Below are positions 32,823 through 40,089 of a DNA stretch of 64,000 nucleotides, in pieces. This DNA is from Trebonia sp963822615 (GTDB taxonomy: Bacteria > Actinomycetota > Actinomycetes > Streptosporangiales > Streptosporangiaceae). A program made the translations under genes and the position numbers. The stretch is taken from assembly GCA_963822615.1 (NCBI GenBank), contig CAWGIM010000027.1, positions 16,738 through 80,737 of the forward strand, written 5' to 3'. The notes under the pieces were generated by a model. That model worked only from the letters and a program-made list of their open reading frames with translations, ran no database searches and was not told the DNA's origin. Numbering within the stretch: position 1 is the stretch's first letter; every line of letters starts with the position of its first letter.

Positions 32823-34127
32823 ATGAGCAGCACGGCGCCTGATCAGTCCGCGGCTGGCCGGGCGGTCCGGGCGGGGGTGATCGGGCTCGGGATGATCGGC
32901 AGCGGAGTTGCCGTCAGCCTGGCGAACAGCGGGCTCACGCCGACCGTCTACGACCTGCGGCCCGAGGCCGCCGCCGCCCTGGGGACGAGGGCGGTGCCGG
33001 CCACCAGCGCGGCCCAGGTCGCGCGGGACAGCGACGTCGTGCTGATCTCGGTGTTCGACGCCCGGCAGGCGCGGTCGGCGCTGACCGGCGCCGACGGGGT
33101 GCTCGCGGGCGCCCGGGACGACCTGACCGTGGTCCTGCTGTCCACCGTTACCCTGCGCGAGCTGGGCGAGCTGACGGCGCTCTGCGCCGAGGCCGGGGTG
33201 ACGCTGCTCGACGCCGGAGTCAGCGGGGGGACCGGGGCGGCCAGCAACGGCCTGGTGGTCATGGTCGGCGGCCCCGACGACGCGGTCGCCCGCGCCCGGC
33301 CGGTCCTCGAGGGCTTCGGCAAGCTGGTGGTGCACTGCGGTCAGCGGGGCGCCGGGATGGCGGCCAAGCTGGCCCGTAACGCACTCACCTACTCCGGCTG
33401 GGCGGCCGCGCGGGAGGCCGCCATGATCGCCGAGGCCGGCGGCGTGCCCCTTGACCGGCTGTTCGCGGTGCTCGAGGCGGGCGTCGGCAGTGACAACGAC
33501 CCGGTCAGCTGGCTAAGGCGGCAGGTCGAGGGGCGGCAGATCAGCCCCGAGCACGCTGACTTCATCGACGCGCTGGCGCAGAAGGACCTGGGCGCGGCGC
33601 AGGAGCTGGCGGGCGAGGCTGGCATCGAGGTGCCGATCGCCGACATGGCCCGGCCGCGGATGCGCCGGGTCTTCGGCGGCGAGCTGGCCGACCCGCTGCC
33701 CGAGGACCCGGAGGAACGGGGGCGGGCGATGCTGGACCGGGTCTACGGCCCCGGGTACAGCAGCCAGTTCCCGGACGAGGGGCTGGAGCCGTGGAGCGTC
33801 GACACCATCGAGCACGTGTTCGCGCAGATCTGGAGCCGGCCCCACCTGACCGTCCGCGACCGGCGGCTGATGGCGATCGGCGCGACCGCCATGCTGGGTA
33901 ACCGCAGCCCGCTGGAAACCCAGATGAGCAGCGGGCTCGGAAACGGCGAGTTCACCCCGGCCCAGCTGCGCGAGATCGCGGTGTTCCTGCCCTACTACGT
34001 CGGCTTCATCAACGGGACCGCGGTGAAGGACGTGGTGATAAAGCTGCTGGCCAGCATGGATGAGGACGGCCACCAGGTACCCGCCCGGCCCTCCGCTCTG
34101 GTCGCGGAGCGCCCGCTGGCCGAGTAA
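32823..34127 (+). CDS. Beta-hydroxyacid dehydrogenase fused to a carboxymuconolactone decarboxylase domain
   Basis: A 434-residue two-domain protein. Residues about 15-290: a 6-phosphogluconate/3-hydroxyisobutyrate dehydrogenase type NAD-binding domain (GVIGLGMIGSG; DAGVSGGTGAA; catalytic-Lys region AAKLARNA). Residues about 320-415: a CMD domain (LTVRDRRLMAIGATA; FLPYYVGFINGTAVKD), although the usual metal-side His is not at its normal place (ETQMSSGL). Both domain types occur in hydroxyacid and aromatic-ring catabolism; covalent fusion suggests consecutive steps. ATG 32823 follows GGGGGAG. A 15-bp direct repeat spans its stop (34119-34148), duplicating the TAA. Confidence 0.85.
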   Translation: MSSTAPDQSAAGRAVRAGVIGLGMIGSGVAVSLANSGLTPTVYDLRPEAAAALGTRAVPATSAAQVARDSDVVLISVFDARQARSALTGADGVLAGARDDLTVVLLSTVTLRELGELTALCAEAGVTLLDAGVSGGTGAASNGLVVMVGGPDDAVARARPVLEGFGKLVVHCGQRGAGMAAKLARNALTYSGWAAAREAAMIAEAGGVPLDRLFAVLEAGVGSDNDPVSWLRRQVEGRQISPEHADFIDALAQKDLGAAQELAGEAGIEVPIADMARPRMRRVFGGELADPLPEDPEERGRAMLDRVYGPGYSSQFPDEGLEPWSVDTIEHVFAQIWSRPHLTVRDRRLMAIGATAMLGNRSPLETQMSSGLGNGEFTPAQLREIAVFLPYYVGFINGTAVKDVVIKLLASMDEDGHQVPARPSALVAERPLAE

Positions 34128-34342
34128 CCGCAGGCCGAGTAACCGCAGGCCGGCCGCGGGCAGTCGTTGTCGAAAAAAGATCTTGCCCACGGTTATTGAT
34201 GTCAGACAATCGAACTGGTAATCTCATCGTCGAGACCTTGGATAGCTAGCAGCCGGTTCCGGCACAGGCGCGCGGCAGCGCGGAGTCCGCTTAGCGGACG
34301 TTGATGCGCCCGGACAGCTATGCCATTCAAGGAGGTGCCGCG

Positions 34343-35947
34343 ATGTGCACTCCAGGAAACGTGCGCGCGGACGGTGCCGCCTTCGATGGTGCCGACTTCA
34401 ATGGTGCCGCCTTCGATGGTGCCGACTTCGATGGCGCTAGCTTTGCTAGCGCGGCCGGTGCGCTACGGGTCGCGAGCGCTGCGCTGGACTACGTTATCTC
34501 CACGGTCAGCGGCGGCAACCTGGACGGGGCGGCCTGCGGAGACCTCCTGGTCACCCTCGGGCAGCACCAGGCGAAGGTGACTGCCGCCCACGCAGGCGTG
34601 CTGCGCGGTTTCGACACGGCCGACGCGCACGACGCCGACGGGTACGGCTCCTCGTCCGCCTGGCTGGCCGCCAAGGCAGGCATGTCGAAGAAGGCCGCCA
34701 GGGCCGCGGTCCGGCAGATGCGCCGGCTGACCGAGCGTCCGCTGCTCGACGCGGCCCTGGCGGCCGGGGACATCACCGACTCCCTCGCCTTCACCATCGC
34801 CGACTGGACCCGCAGGTTGCCCGCCGGGATGCGGGCCGAGACCGACCGGATCCTGCTGGAGGCGGTCGCGGCCGGGGCCTCGTTGGACGACCTGGCCACG
34901 ATCGCGGGCTGCGCCATCGAGCGGTGGCGGCAGCAGCAGCCAGACCCCGATGAACCAGACGACAGCGGCGATGACCGCTTCGTCCAGCTTGGCACCACCT
35001 TCGGCGGCGCCGCCGTGATCCGCGGCGACCTTACCCCCGGGTGCGCGACCGCACTGCGGGCCGTACTCGAGGCGCTAGGCAAGAAGGCAGGCCCCGAGGA
35101 TGACCGCACCGAGAAGCAGCGGTTCCACGACGCGCTGCAGCTCGCCTGCGAGGTGCTGCTGCGCGCCCGGCTGGTCCCCGACCGCGCGGGCGCCGACACC
35201 CAGGCAGTGGTGCACATCCCGCTGTCCCAGCTGCGCCAACTGCCAGGGGCGGCCGACCTGGAAGACGCGTGGTTGCGTGCTCACGTAGGCGAGGACGGTT
35301 ATCTCACCGGCAAGGAGGCCGAAGTGGCCGCCTGCGACGCCCAGACGGTACCGGTTGTCACCGGCACGATGGACCAGGACGTCATCGAGCAGATGATCAA
35401 CCTGGCCAGGACCGCGCCGGGCGATCATCCCCGCTCCCAGCCCCTGTCCTCCGAGACGCCCCTGTTCTCCGAGACGCCCCTGTTCTCCGAGACGCCCCTG
35501 TTCTCCGAACCGTGGCAGGCCCTGCGCTACGCGATGGCCCGCCTGGCCCTCGACCTGGTGTCAGGCCCAGGCGGGATCGCCGCGGCCCTGCGGCAAGGGC
35601 TCCTCGACCAGCCGTACAGCACACCCAGCCTGCCCCTGGACATCGGCTACAGCCAAAGCATCCCCGGCCATATCCGGCGGGCCGTCCACCTCCGCGACCA
35701 GCACTGCGCATGGCCGAAATGCGACCGCCCCGCCGTCTACTGCGATGTCCACCACCTGCGCCACAAGGCCGACGGCGGGGAAACGTCACTGGCGAACCTG
35801 GCCCTGGTCTGCCAGTTCCACCACGACGTCTGCATCCACCGCCGCGGCTGGCGGCTGATCCTCCACCCGGACGGCAGCACCGAGGCACGGAGCCCCGACG
35901 GACACCAGATCCTGAGGTCCCACGCCCCGCCAGGTCCGCGGCGATGA
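34343..35947 (+). CDS. DUF222/HNH endonuclease (13E12-repeat type)
   Basis: A 534-residue protein with DUF222 (residues about 50-330) and a C-terminal HNH nuclease domain: HCAWPKCDRPAVYCDVHH, then NLALVCQFHH. These multi-copy actinobacterial genes resemble selfish or intron-type nucleases; function unproven. ATG 34343 follows GGAGG. The N-terminus has four pentapeptide-like repeats A-(D/A)-F-(D/N)-G (34376-34435), and the centre three SETPLF repeats (35447-35500). It separates the oxygenase genes from the VOC-rich right block and may mark an insertion. Confidence 0.9.
   Translation: MCTPGNVRADGAAFDGADFNGAAFDGADFDGASFASAAGALRVASAALDYVISTVSGGNLDGAACGDLLVTLGQHQAKVTAAHAGVLRGFDTADAHDADGYGSSSAWLAAKAGMSKKAARAAVRQMRRLTERPLLDAALAAGDITDSLAFTIADWTRRLPAGMRAETDRILLEAVAAGASLDDLATIAGCAIERWRQQQPDPDEPDDSGDDRFVQLGTTFGGAAVIRGDLTPGCATALRAVLEALGKKAGPEDDRTEKQRFHDALQLACEVLLRARLVPDRAGADTQAVVHIPLSQLRQLPGAADLEDAWLRAHVGEDGYLTGKEAEVAACDAQTVPVVTGTMDQDVIEQMINLARTAPGDHPRSQPLSSETPLFSETPLFSETPLFSEPWQALRYAMARLALDLVSGPGGIAAALRQGLLDQPYSTPSLPLDIGYSQSIPGHIRRAVHLRDQHCAWPKCDRPAVYCDVHHLRHKADGGETSLANLALVCQFHHDVCIHRRGWRLILHPDGSTEARSPDGHQILRSHAPPGPRR
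34376..34435. repeat. 15-bp tandem repeat, 4 units
   Basis: Four units of GCCGMCTTCRATGGY type at the 5' end of the HNH gene, encoding A(A/D)F(D/N)G repeats. Confidence 0.85.
35447..35500. repeat. 18-bp tandem repeat, 3 units
   Basis: Three units of TTCTCCGAGACGCCCCTG (first with one mismatch) in the linker between DUF222 and the HNH domain, encoding SETPLF. Confidence 0.85.
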
Positions 35948-35964
35948 GGCACCGACCGGTCGGG

Positions 35965-36396
35965 CTAGCCGGCGGTGCGGGTGGCCAGGTAGCCCAGGAA
36001 CTGGGCGGCGACGTTGGTGTCGAACCATTCGACCCGGACACCGTGCAGCGCCGCGGGGTCGGAGAGGGCGACCAGCGGGGCACCGTTCTCACCGGGGGCA
36101 ACCGTCTCCACTTCGCCGCCGATGGCGGCGCAGCGGGCGGTCACGCTGGGGTCGGAGATGCCGATGTGGTGGAAGCCTTCGGGCTGCTCGGCCGACCAGC
36201 TGCCGGTGCCGGTCATCTCCACCAGCTCCAGGTAAGGGGCGCCCTGCAGCGAGTAACAGAAGCGGATGTTCTCGCCGGTGGCGAGCTGCTGGCTGTGCAC
36301 TGGCTCGAAGTCCAGCCCGAGCAGGGCGGTGAAGTCGGCCCGGGCGGCCTCCACGTCGCGGACGAGGATCCCGAGGTGAAAGAACGGGTCAGGCAT
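35965..36396 (-). CDS. VOC-family (glyoxalase/dioxygenase-like) protein A
   Basis: A 143-residue protein: FFHLGILVRDVEAARADFTA opens the fold with His as first metal ligand, YLELVEM contributes Glu and FHHIGI a second His. It is a paralogue of the proteins at 37139 and 45048, which share GLDFEPV-like and RFCYS-like segments. These single-module VOC proteins dimerise; methylmalonyl-CoA-epimerase-like and bleomycin-resistance-like members look alike, so the reaction is open. The ATG at 36396 lies within the 3' end of the dienelactone hydrolase gene (8-bp overlap). Confidence 0.85.
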   Translation of the reverse strand: MPDPFFHLGILVRDVEAARADFTALLGLDFEPVHSQQLATGENIRFCYSLQGAPYLELVEMTGTGSWSAEQPEGFHHIGISDPSVTARCAAIGGEVETVAPGENGAPLVALSDPAALHGVRVEWFDTNVAAQFLGYLATRTAG

Positions 36397-37099
36397 GAGA
36401 TTTGGCTCCTGTGTTCTCGGCTAGAAATGTGGTGGCGTCATTCCAGGCAGCCTGGTCGACGGCCGGGTTACGCATTGACCCCCTCGGGGCGGTAAACGAA
36501 TGGCCCGCGCCGGGGTAAAGGTTGATCCTGGCGTCGACCTGCCAGCCGTCGATCCGGGCGCGCATGTCCGCCAGCACGTCCGCCGACAGCAGCTTGTCCT
36601 GGTCGCCGTAGAGGAACAGCACCGGGCAGGTGAGCTGCCAGAGGAGGTCGACCGGGTGCACCGGGGCGGCCGGGGTCAGCTCGGCGAAGCGCGGCTGGCT
36701 CGGGAAGTACAGCACCGCCGCCGCCAGGTCGCCCCGCTGGCAGGCGGCCAGCCAGGCGAGGGTGCCACCGGTGCAGTAACCCCAGACCGCGACCCGGCCG
36801 GGATCCACCCCGGGGGTAGCGCGCAGCGCGTCGACCGCCGCCGCCAGGTCGCGAGCCCCGCGGGTGAAGTCCAGCCGCTCGATGTACTGCATGACCTCGG
36901 TGAAGTCGGCGTAGCTCTCGGTGCCAGACGGGCCGTTGCCGTGATAGTAATCCGGCACCGCGACCGCGTAACCGAGGGCGACGAGCTTTTGCTGGATGCC
37001 GCGGATGAAGGGGTTAACGCCGAACGCCTCCGCGCCGAGCACCACGCCGGGATGCGGGCCGTCACCAGCCGGCATTAGCACTTCGGTCGCAGGCACCAT
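36389..37099 (-). CDS. Dienelactone hydrolase family protein
   Basis: A 236-residue alpha/beta hydrolase with the dienelactone-hydrolase triad: Cys in WGYCTGG near residue 123, Asp in YGDQDK near residue 171 and His in GAGHSF near residue 203. It would open an enol-lactone formed by ring cleavage. ATG 37099; AGGAGCACGCG precedes it. Forms a two-gene unit with VOC protein A. Standard length for the family. Confidence 0.9.
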   Translation of the reverse strand: MVPATEVLMPAGDGPHPGVVLGAEAFGVNPFIRGIQQKLVALGYAVAVPDYYHGNGPSGTESYADFTEVMQYIERLDFTRGARDLAAAVDALRATPGVDPGRVAVWGYCTGGTLAWLAACQRGDLAAAVLYFPSQPRFAELTPAAPVHPVDLLWQLTCPVLFLYGDQDKLLSADVLADMRARIDGWQVDARINLYPGAGHSFTAPRGSMRNPAVDQAAWNDATTFLAENTGAKSHA

Positions 37100-37138
37100 C
37101 GCGTGCTCCTGTAAATAATTGTGATTAGTGAGATGTTA

Positions 37139-37570
37139 CTAGCTGACCGTCCGGGTCAGCAGGGACCCGGTCCACTGCGCGGCGATCGCGGTGTCGAAGT
37201 ACTCCACCCGGATGCCGTGCAGCGCCTCGGGCGGGGTGAGTCCCACGAGGAGGGTGCCGCTGGCGTCGGCGCCCATCACGTCCACGCCCTCGCCGAACAG
37301 CCGGCAGCGGCCGTCCACGTCCGGGTCGGTCAGGCCGATGTGGTGAAAGCCCTCGGGCTGGTCGGCCGACCAGCTCCCGGTGCCGGTCATCTCAGCCAGC
37401 TCGATGTAGGGCGGCCCCTGGTAGGAGTAGCAGTACCTGATCGTCTCGCCGGTGTGGATGTGGGAGCTGTGCACGGGCTCGAACTCGACCCCGAGCTTGG
37501 CGGCAAAGTTAGCCCGGGCTGCCTCGACGTCCCGGACCAGGACAGCGAAGTGGAAATACGGCTCGTACAT
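37139..37570 (-). CDS. VOC-family protein B
   Basis: A 143-residue paralogue of the protein at 35965: YFHFAVLVRDVEAARANFAA, GVEFEPVHSSH, YIELAEMTG and FHHIGLTDPD. Metal ligands His, Glu and His are in the same places. The ATG at 37570 follows AACGGAGCCGATC. It has its own upstream region with an inverted repeat (37599-37615), so it may be transcribed separately from the dienelactone hydrolase pair, or read through into it. Confidence 0.85.
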   Translation of the reverse strand: MYEPYFHFAVLVRDVEAARANFAAKLGVEFEPVHSSHIHTGETIRYCYSYQGPPYIELAEMTGTGSWSADQPEGFHHIGLTDPDVDGRCRLFGEGVDVMGADASGTLLVGLTPPEALHGIRVEYFDTAIAAQWTGSLLTRTVS

Positions 37571-37598
37571 GATCGGCTCCGTTCACATACTCGCGTGA

Positions 37599-37615
37599 AT
37601 AACTCTATTAGTTAT
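37599..37615. promoter_or_regulatory. Inverted repeat upstream of VOC protein B
   Basis: ATAACT-CTATT-AGTTAT, 6-bp perfect arms with a 5-nt spacer, 29 bases before the VOC B start, in an AT-rich patch. Operator candidate for the minus-strand genes. Confidence 0.4.
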
Positions 37616-37669
37616 ACGATAAAACTCGCGGGCGCGCATGGACAAGACTCGCGCGGACAAGGCACGCGC

Positions 37670-37775
37670 AGCGGGCGCCCAGCCAGGACCCGCAGCGGGC
37701 GCCCAGCCAGGACGCCCAGACAGGACGCCCATTCAGGACCCGCAGACAGGACGCCCAGCCAGGACGCCCAGACAA
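37670..37775. repeat. Degenerate tandem repeat upstream of the cupin gene
   Basis: Imperfect units built on GCCCAGCCAGGACGC, about eight times, in the leader of the cupin gene. Unequal unit length and no spacers, so not a CRISPR. The region has no gene. Confidence 0.7.
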
Positions 37776-37785
37776 GGAGACGGTC

Positions 37786-38301
37786 ATGCACGGTGGCCCG
37801 ATTGTCCGGCACCTCGACGACGTGCCGATGGAGGAGATGTCCCGGTTCCGGTACGCCGACGGCCGGACCGCCTCGATCTGGGAGAAGTGGATCGAGATGT
37901 CGCCGCGCTACCTCGCGTTCTGGAACAAGTGGGACCCGGGCGCGCTGTCGCCGCCGCACGGCCACCACGGCGACCACCCGGTGTTCGTCCTCGAGGGCGA
38001 GATGCTGGACCGGGAAGGCAACCGGTATCCGGCCGGGACGCACATCATGCTGGAGTACGGCGACATCTTCGGGCCGTTCGTGGCCGGCCCGCAGGGCTGC
38101 ACCCTGTACGGGTTCGTCGCCGCCGAGGGCGGATCCGGCGGCGCTTCTTACATGGGGCTGGAGGAAGCGGAGACCTGGCGCAGCTTCCTGGCCGAGCTGG
38201 GCGCGGAGTCACTGCCGGTCCCCCGGCCCAAGCGCATCCCGCCCTGGTGGGCACACCGCTTCGGCGGCCCCGTGCGCACCACCAAGTGGGCGGACGAGTA
38301 A
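37786..38301 (+). CDS. Cupin-domain protein
   Basis: A 171-residue single-cupin protein. The metal motif is PPHGHHGDHPVFVLEGE (His, His and Glu ligands) near residues 57-73 and the second motif runs YPAGTHIMLEYGDIFGP. Cupins of this size are dioxygenases, isomerases or sensors; I cannot choose. ATG 37786 is preceded by AAGGAG. It is divergent from VOC protein B and converges on the CoA-transferase at 38810; the long repeat in its leader may carry its promoter. Confidence 0.85.
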   Translation: MHGGPIVRHLDDVPMEEMSRFRYADGRTASIWEKWIEMSPRYLAFWNKWDPGALSPPHGHHGDHPVFVLEGEMLDREGNRYPAGTHIMLEYGDIFGPFVAGPQGCTLYGFVAAEGGSGGASYMGLEEAETWRSFLAELGAESLPVPRPKRIPPWWAHRFGGPVRTTKWADE

Positions 38302-38466
38302 CCCCGGACTCAGCCTGACCGCGTGGTTGCGGCAGCCAGGGCGCCACAGGCCACTGGTTGCCGCAACCATGCGCCGGGGCAGAGTGCGCGCGGGGGCACG
38401 CGCGGGGGGTTGTGATGCGGGTGGGATTTCAGGGGTCGGTGGGATGTGCGGGGCGGGGCTCAATGA

Positions 38467-38640
38467 AGACGGGGCCGGGGGCAGGCGGCGGGCGGCGGCC
38501 CGTAGTTCGGTGGCGGCGCTGGCGGTGAGCGGCTCGCCGTGGCCGAAGCAGGCGACCTGGGCGTCTAGGTTGGCCAGCCGGCGGAGCGAGGCGGCGGCCT
38601 GGGGGCGGTCGACGTTGATAACGCCGCCGATGACGTCCAT
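38467..38640 (-). pseudogene. C-terminal remnant of a metallo-beta-lactamase-fold hydrolase
   Basis: Read on the minus strand, GGVINVDRPQAAASLRRLAN and VACFGHGEPLTASAATELRA match the last 50-60 residues of MBL-fold hydrolases, including the final GHG histidine. Nothing upstream encodes the HxHxDH core, and beyond the ladder the frame degenerates, so only a fragment remains. It lies in the 508-bp gap 38302-38809, which otherwise holds a hairpin and a tandem repeat. Confidence 0.4.
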
Positions 38641-38678
38641 CGGGCGACGGTAACCGGCCGCGGGACGCCGCTGCCACG

Positions 38679-38714
38679 CGCTCTGCCGCCAGCAGAGCGG
38701 CTGACGGCAGAGCG
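38679..38714. terminator. Hairpin between the cupin and CoA-transferase genes
   Basis: CGCTCTGCCG (38679-38688) pairs with CGGCAGAGCG (38705-38714); the 16-nt loop contains a further GCAGAGC-like copy. It stands between convergent genes, as a terminator would, but lacks a T tract. Confidence 0.45.
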
Positions 38715-38790
38715 GTGCGGGTGGTGCGGGTGGTGCGGGTGGTGCGGGTGGTGCGGGTGGTGCGGTGGTGCGGGTGGTGCGACGGGTGGG
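38715..38790. repeat. 9-bp tandem repeat, about 7 units
   Basis: GTGCGGGTG repeated with small losses (one unit lacks three bases), passing into GACGGG-type units. Intergenic and apparently non-coding. Confidence 0.8.
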
Positions 38791-38809
38791 ACGGGCGGGA
38801 CGGGGCCGG

Positions 38810-40042
38810 TCAGGTGATGGCGCCCGCTATCTTCAGCTCGATGAGCTTCTCGTCGGAGATGCCGACCTCGCGCAGGACCTCGTCGGTGTGCTCGGCGAAC
38901 AGCGGGGCGCGGGTCAGCGTGGCCGGGGTCTCGTCGAACTGGACCGGGTTGGTGATCAGCTCGCGGCGGACGCCGTCGGCGTCGTCGAAGGAGGCGATCA
39001 TGCCGTTGGCGCGCAGCGACTCGTCGTTGGCGACGCCCCAGGCGTCCTGTACGGTGGCCCACGCGCCCGAGACGTTGGCCAGGATCACCAGCCACTCGTC
39101 GAACGTCTTCTCGGCGATGATGGCCGCGACCAGCTCGCCCGCGGCCGGGGCGTTGGCCATCAGCTTCTCCACCGTGTCGAACCGCTCGTCGGTGATCAGC
39201 TCGGGGTGACCGGTGACGGTGCAGAACTCGGGCCAGTACTTACCCGGCTGGAGCATGGAAAACAGCAGGTAGCGGTCGTCCGAGGTGCGGAACGCGCCGA
39301 TCAGCGGGTTCCGGGCCGAGCCGTGCCGCGGCACCGGCGGCCGCGGCGGCGGGCCGCCCGCCTGCATCGCCAGGTTGGCGGTCATCTGCAGCGCCCAGGC
39401 GCCGACGCTGACCAGCGACACGTCGATGACCGAGGTCTCGCCGGTGGTCGCGCGGGCGTAGAGCGCGGCCGAGATGCCGCCCGCGATGGTCATCCCGCCG
39501 ATGTTGTCACCGTAGGCGCCGGCCGGCATCGGGGACATCCGGTCGGCCCCCGGCGGCGTCGCCCCGGCCCCGCTGCCGCCCCGGGCCCAGAAGGCGCTCA
39601 TGTCGTAGCCGCCCTTGTTCGCCTCGGGACCGCGGGAGCCGAAGCCCGAACCGCGGACGTAGATGATGTCCGGGTTGACCTTGCGGACGTCCTCCACGTC
39701 GATGTGCAGCTTGGCCCGCACGCCGGGCAGGTAGTTGGTGAGGAAGACGTCGCTGTTCTTGATCAGCTCGTCCAGGACCTCCCTGGCCTCCGGCTTCTCC
39801 AGCGACAGGCCGATGCTGCGCTTGCCCCGGTTGGGGCCGTCGAAGACCGGCGAGAACCGGCTGCCCTTCACGATCCCCTCCAGCCCGAGGACGGTGGTCA
39901 GGCCGCGCTGCCCGTCGCCGCGCTCGGCGTGCTCGACCTTGATCACCTCGGCGCCCCAGTCGGCCAGTACCGCGGAGGCGGCCGGGACGAAGGTGAACTG
40001 GGCGACCTCGAGAATGCGGACGCCCCGCATCGGCTGCAACAT
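38810..40042 (-). CDS. CaiB/BaiF CoA-transferase (single domain)
   Basis: A 410-residue family III CoA-transferase: MRGVRILEVAQFTFVPAA at the N-terminus, LADWGAEVIKVEHAERGD, DIIYVRGSGFGSRGP and the catalytic-Asp region AYGDNIGGM near residue 175, which looks intact. It should form the CoA ester of a carboxylic intermediate. ATG 40042 follows AAAGGACC; a far longer upstream open frame is antisense noise. Third gene of a unit beginning with the amidohydrolase at 42954 and the fused thiolase, so acid activation and aldol cleavage are probably linked. Confidence 0.9.
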   Translation of the reverse strand: MLQPMRGVRILEVAQFTFVPAASAVLADWGAEVIKVEHAERGDGQRGLTTVLGLEGIVKGSRFSPVFDGPNRGKRSIGLSLEKPEAREVLDELIKNSDVFLTNYLPGVRAKLHIDVEDVRKVNPDIIYVRGSGFGSRGPEANKGGYDMSAFWARGGSGAGATPPGADRMSPMPAGAYGDNIGGMTIAGGISAALYARATTGETSVIDVSLVSVGAWALQMTANLAMQAGGPPPRPPVPRHGSARNPLIGAFRTSDDRYLLFSMLQPGKYWPEFCTVTGHPELITDERFDTVEKLMANAPAAGELVAAIIAEKTFDEWLVILANVSGAWATVQDAWGVANDESLRANGMIASFDDADGVRRELITNPVQFDETPATLTRAPLFAEHTDEVLREVGISDEKLIELKIAGAIT

Positions 40043-40089
40043 CGTTGTCCGGTCCTTTCTATAACTTCGCGCCGCTAAGGACGCGTGTC

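Noticed and set aside
37670..37775. Possible CRISPR array upstream of the cupin gene
   Set aside because: Units are short, contiguous and unequal, with no spacers and no cas genes.
38715..38790. Possible coding repeat
   Set aside because: The 9-bp units keep several frames open but no start, ribosome site or protein-like neighbour exists.
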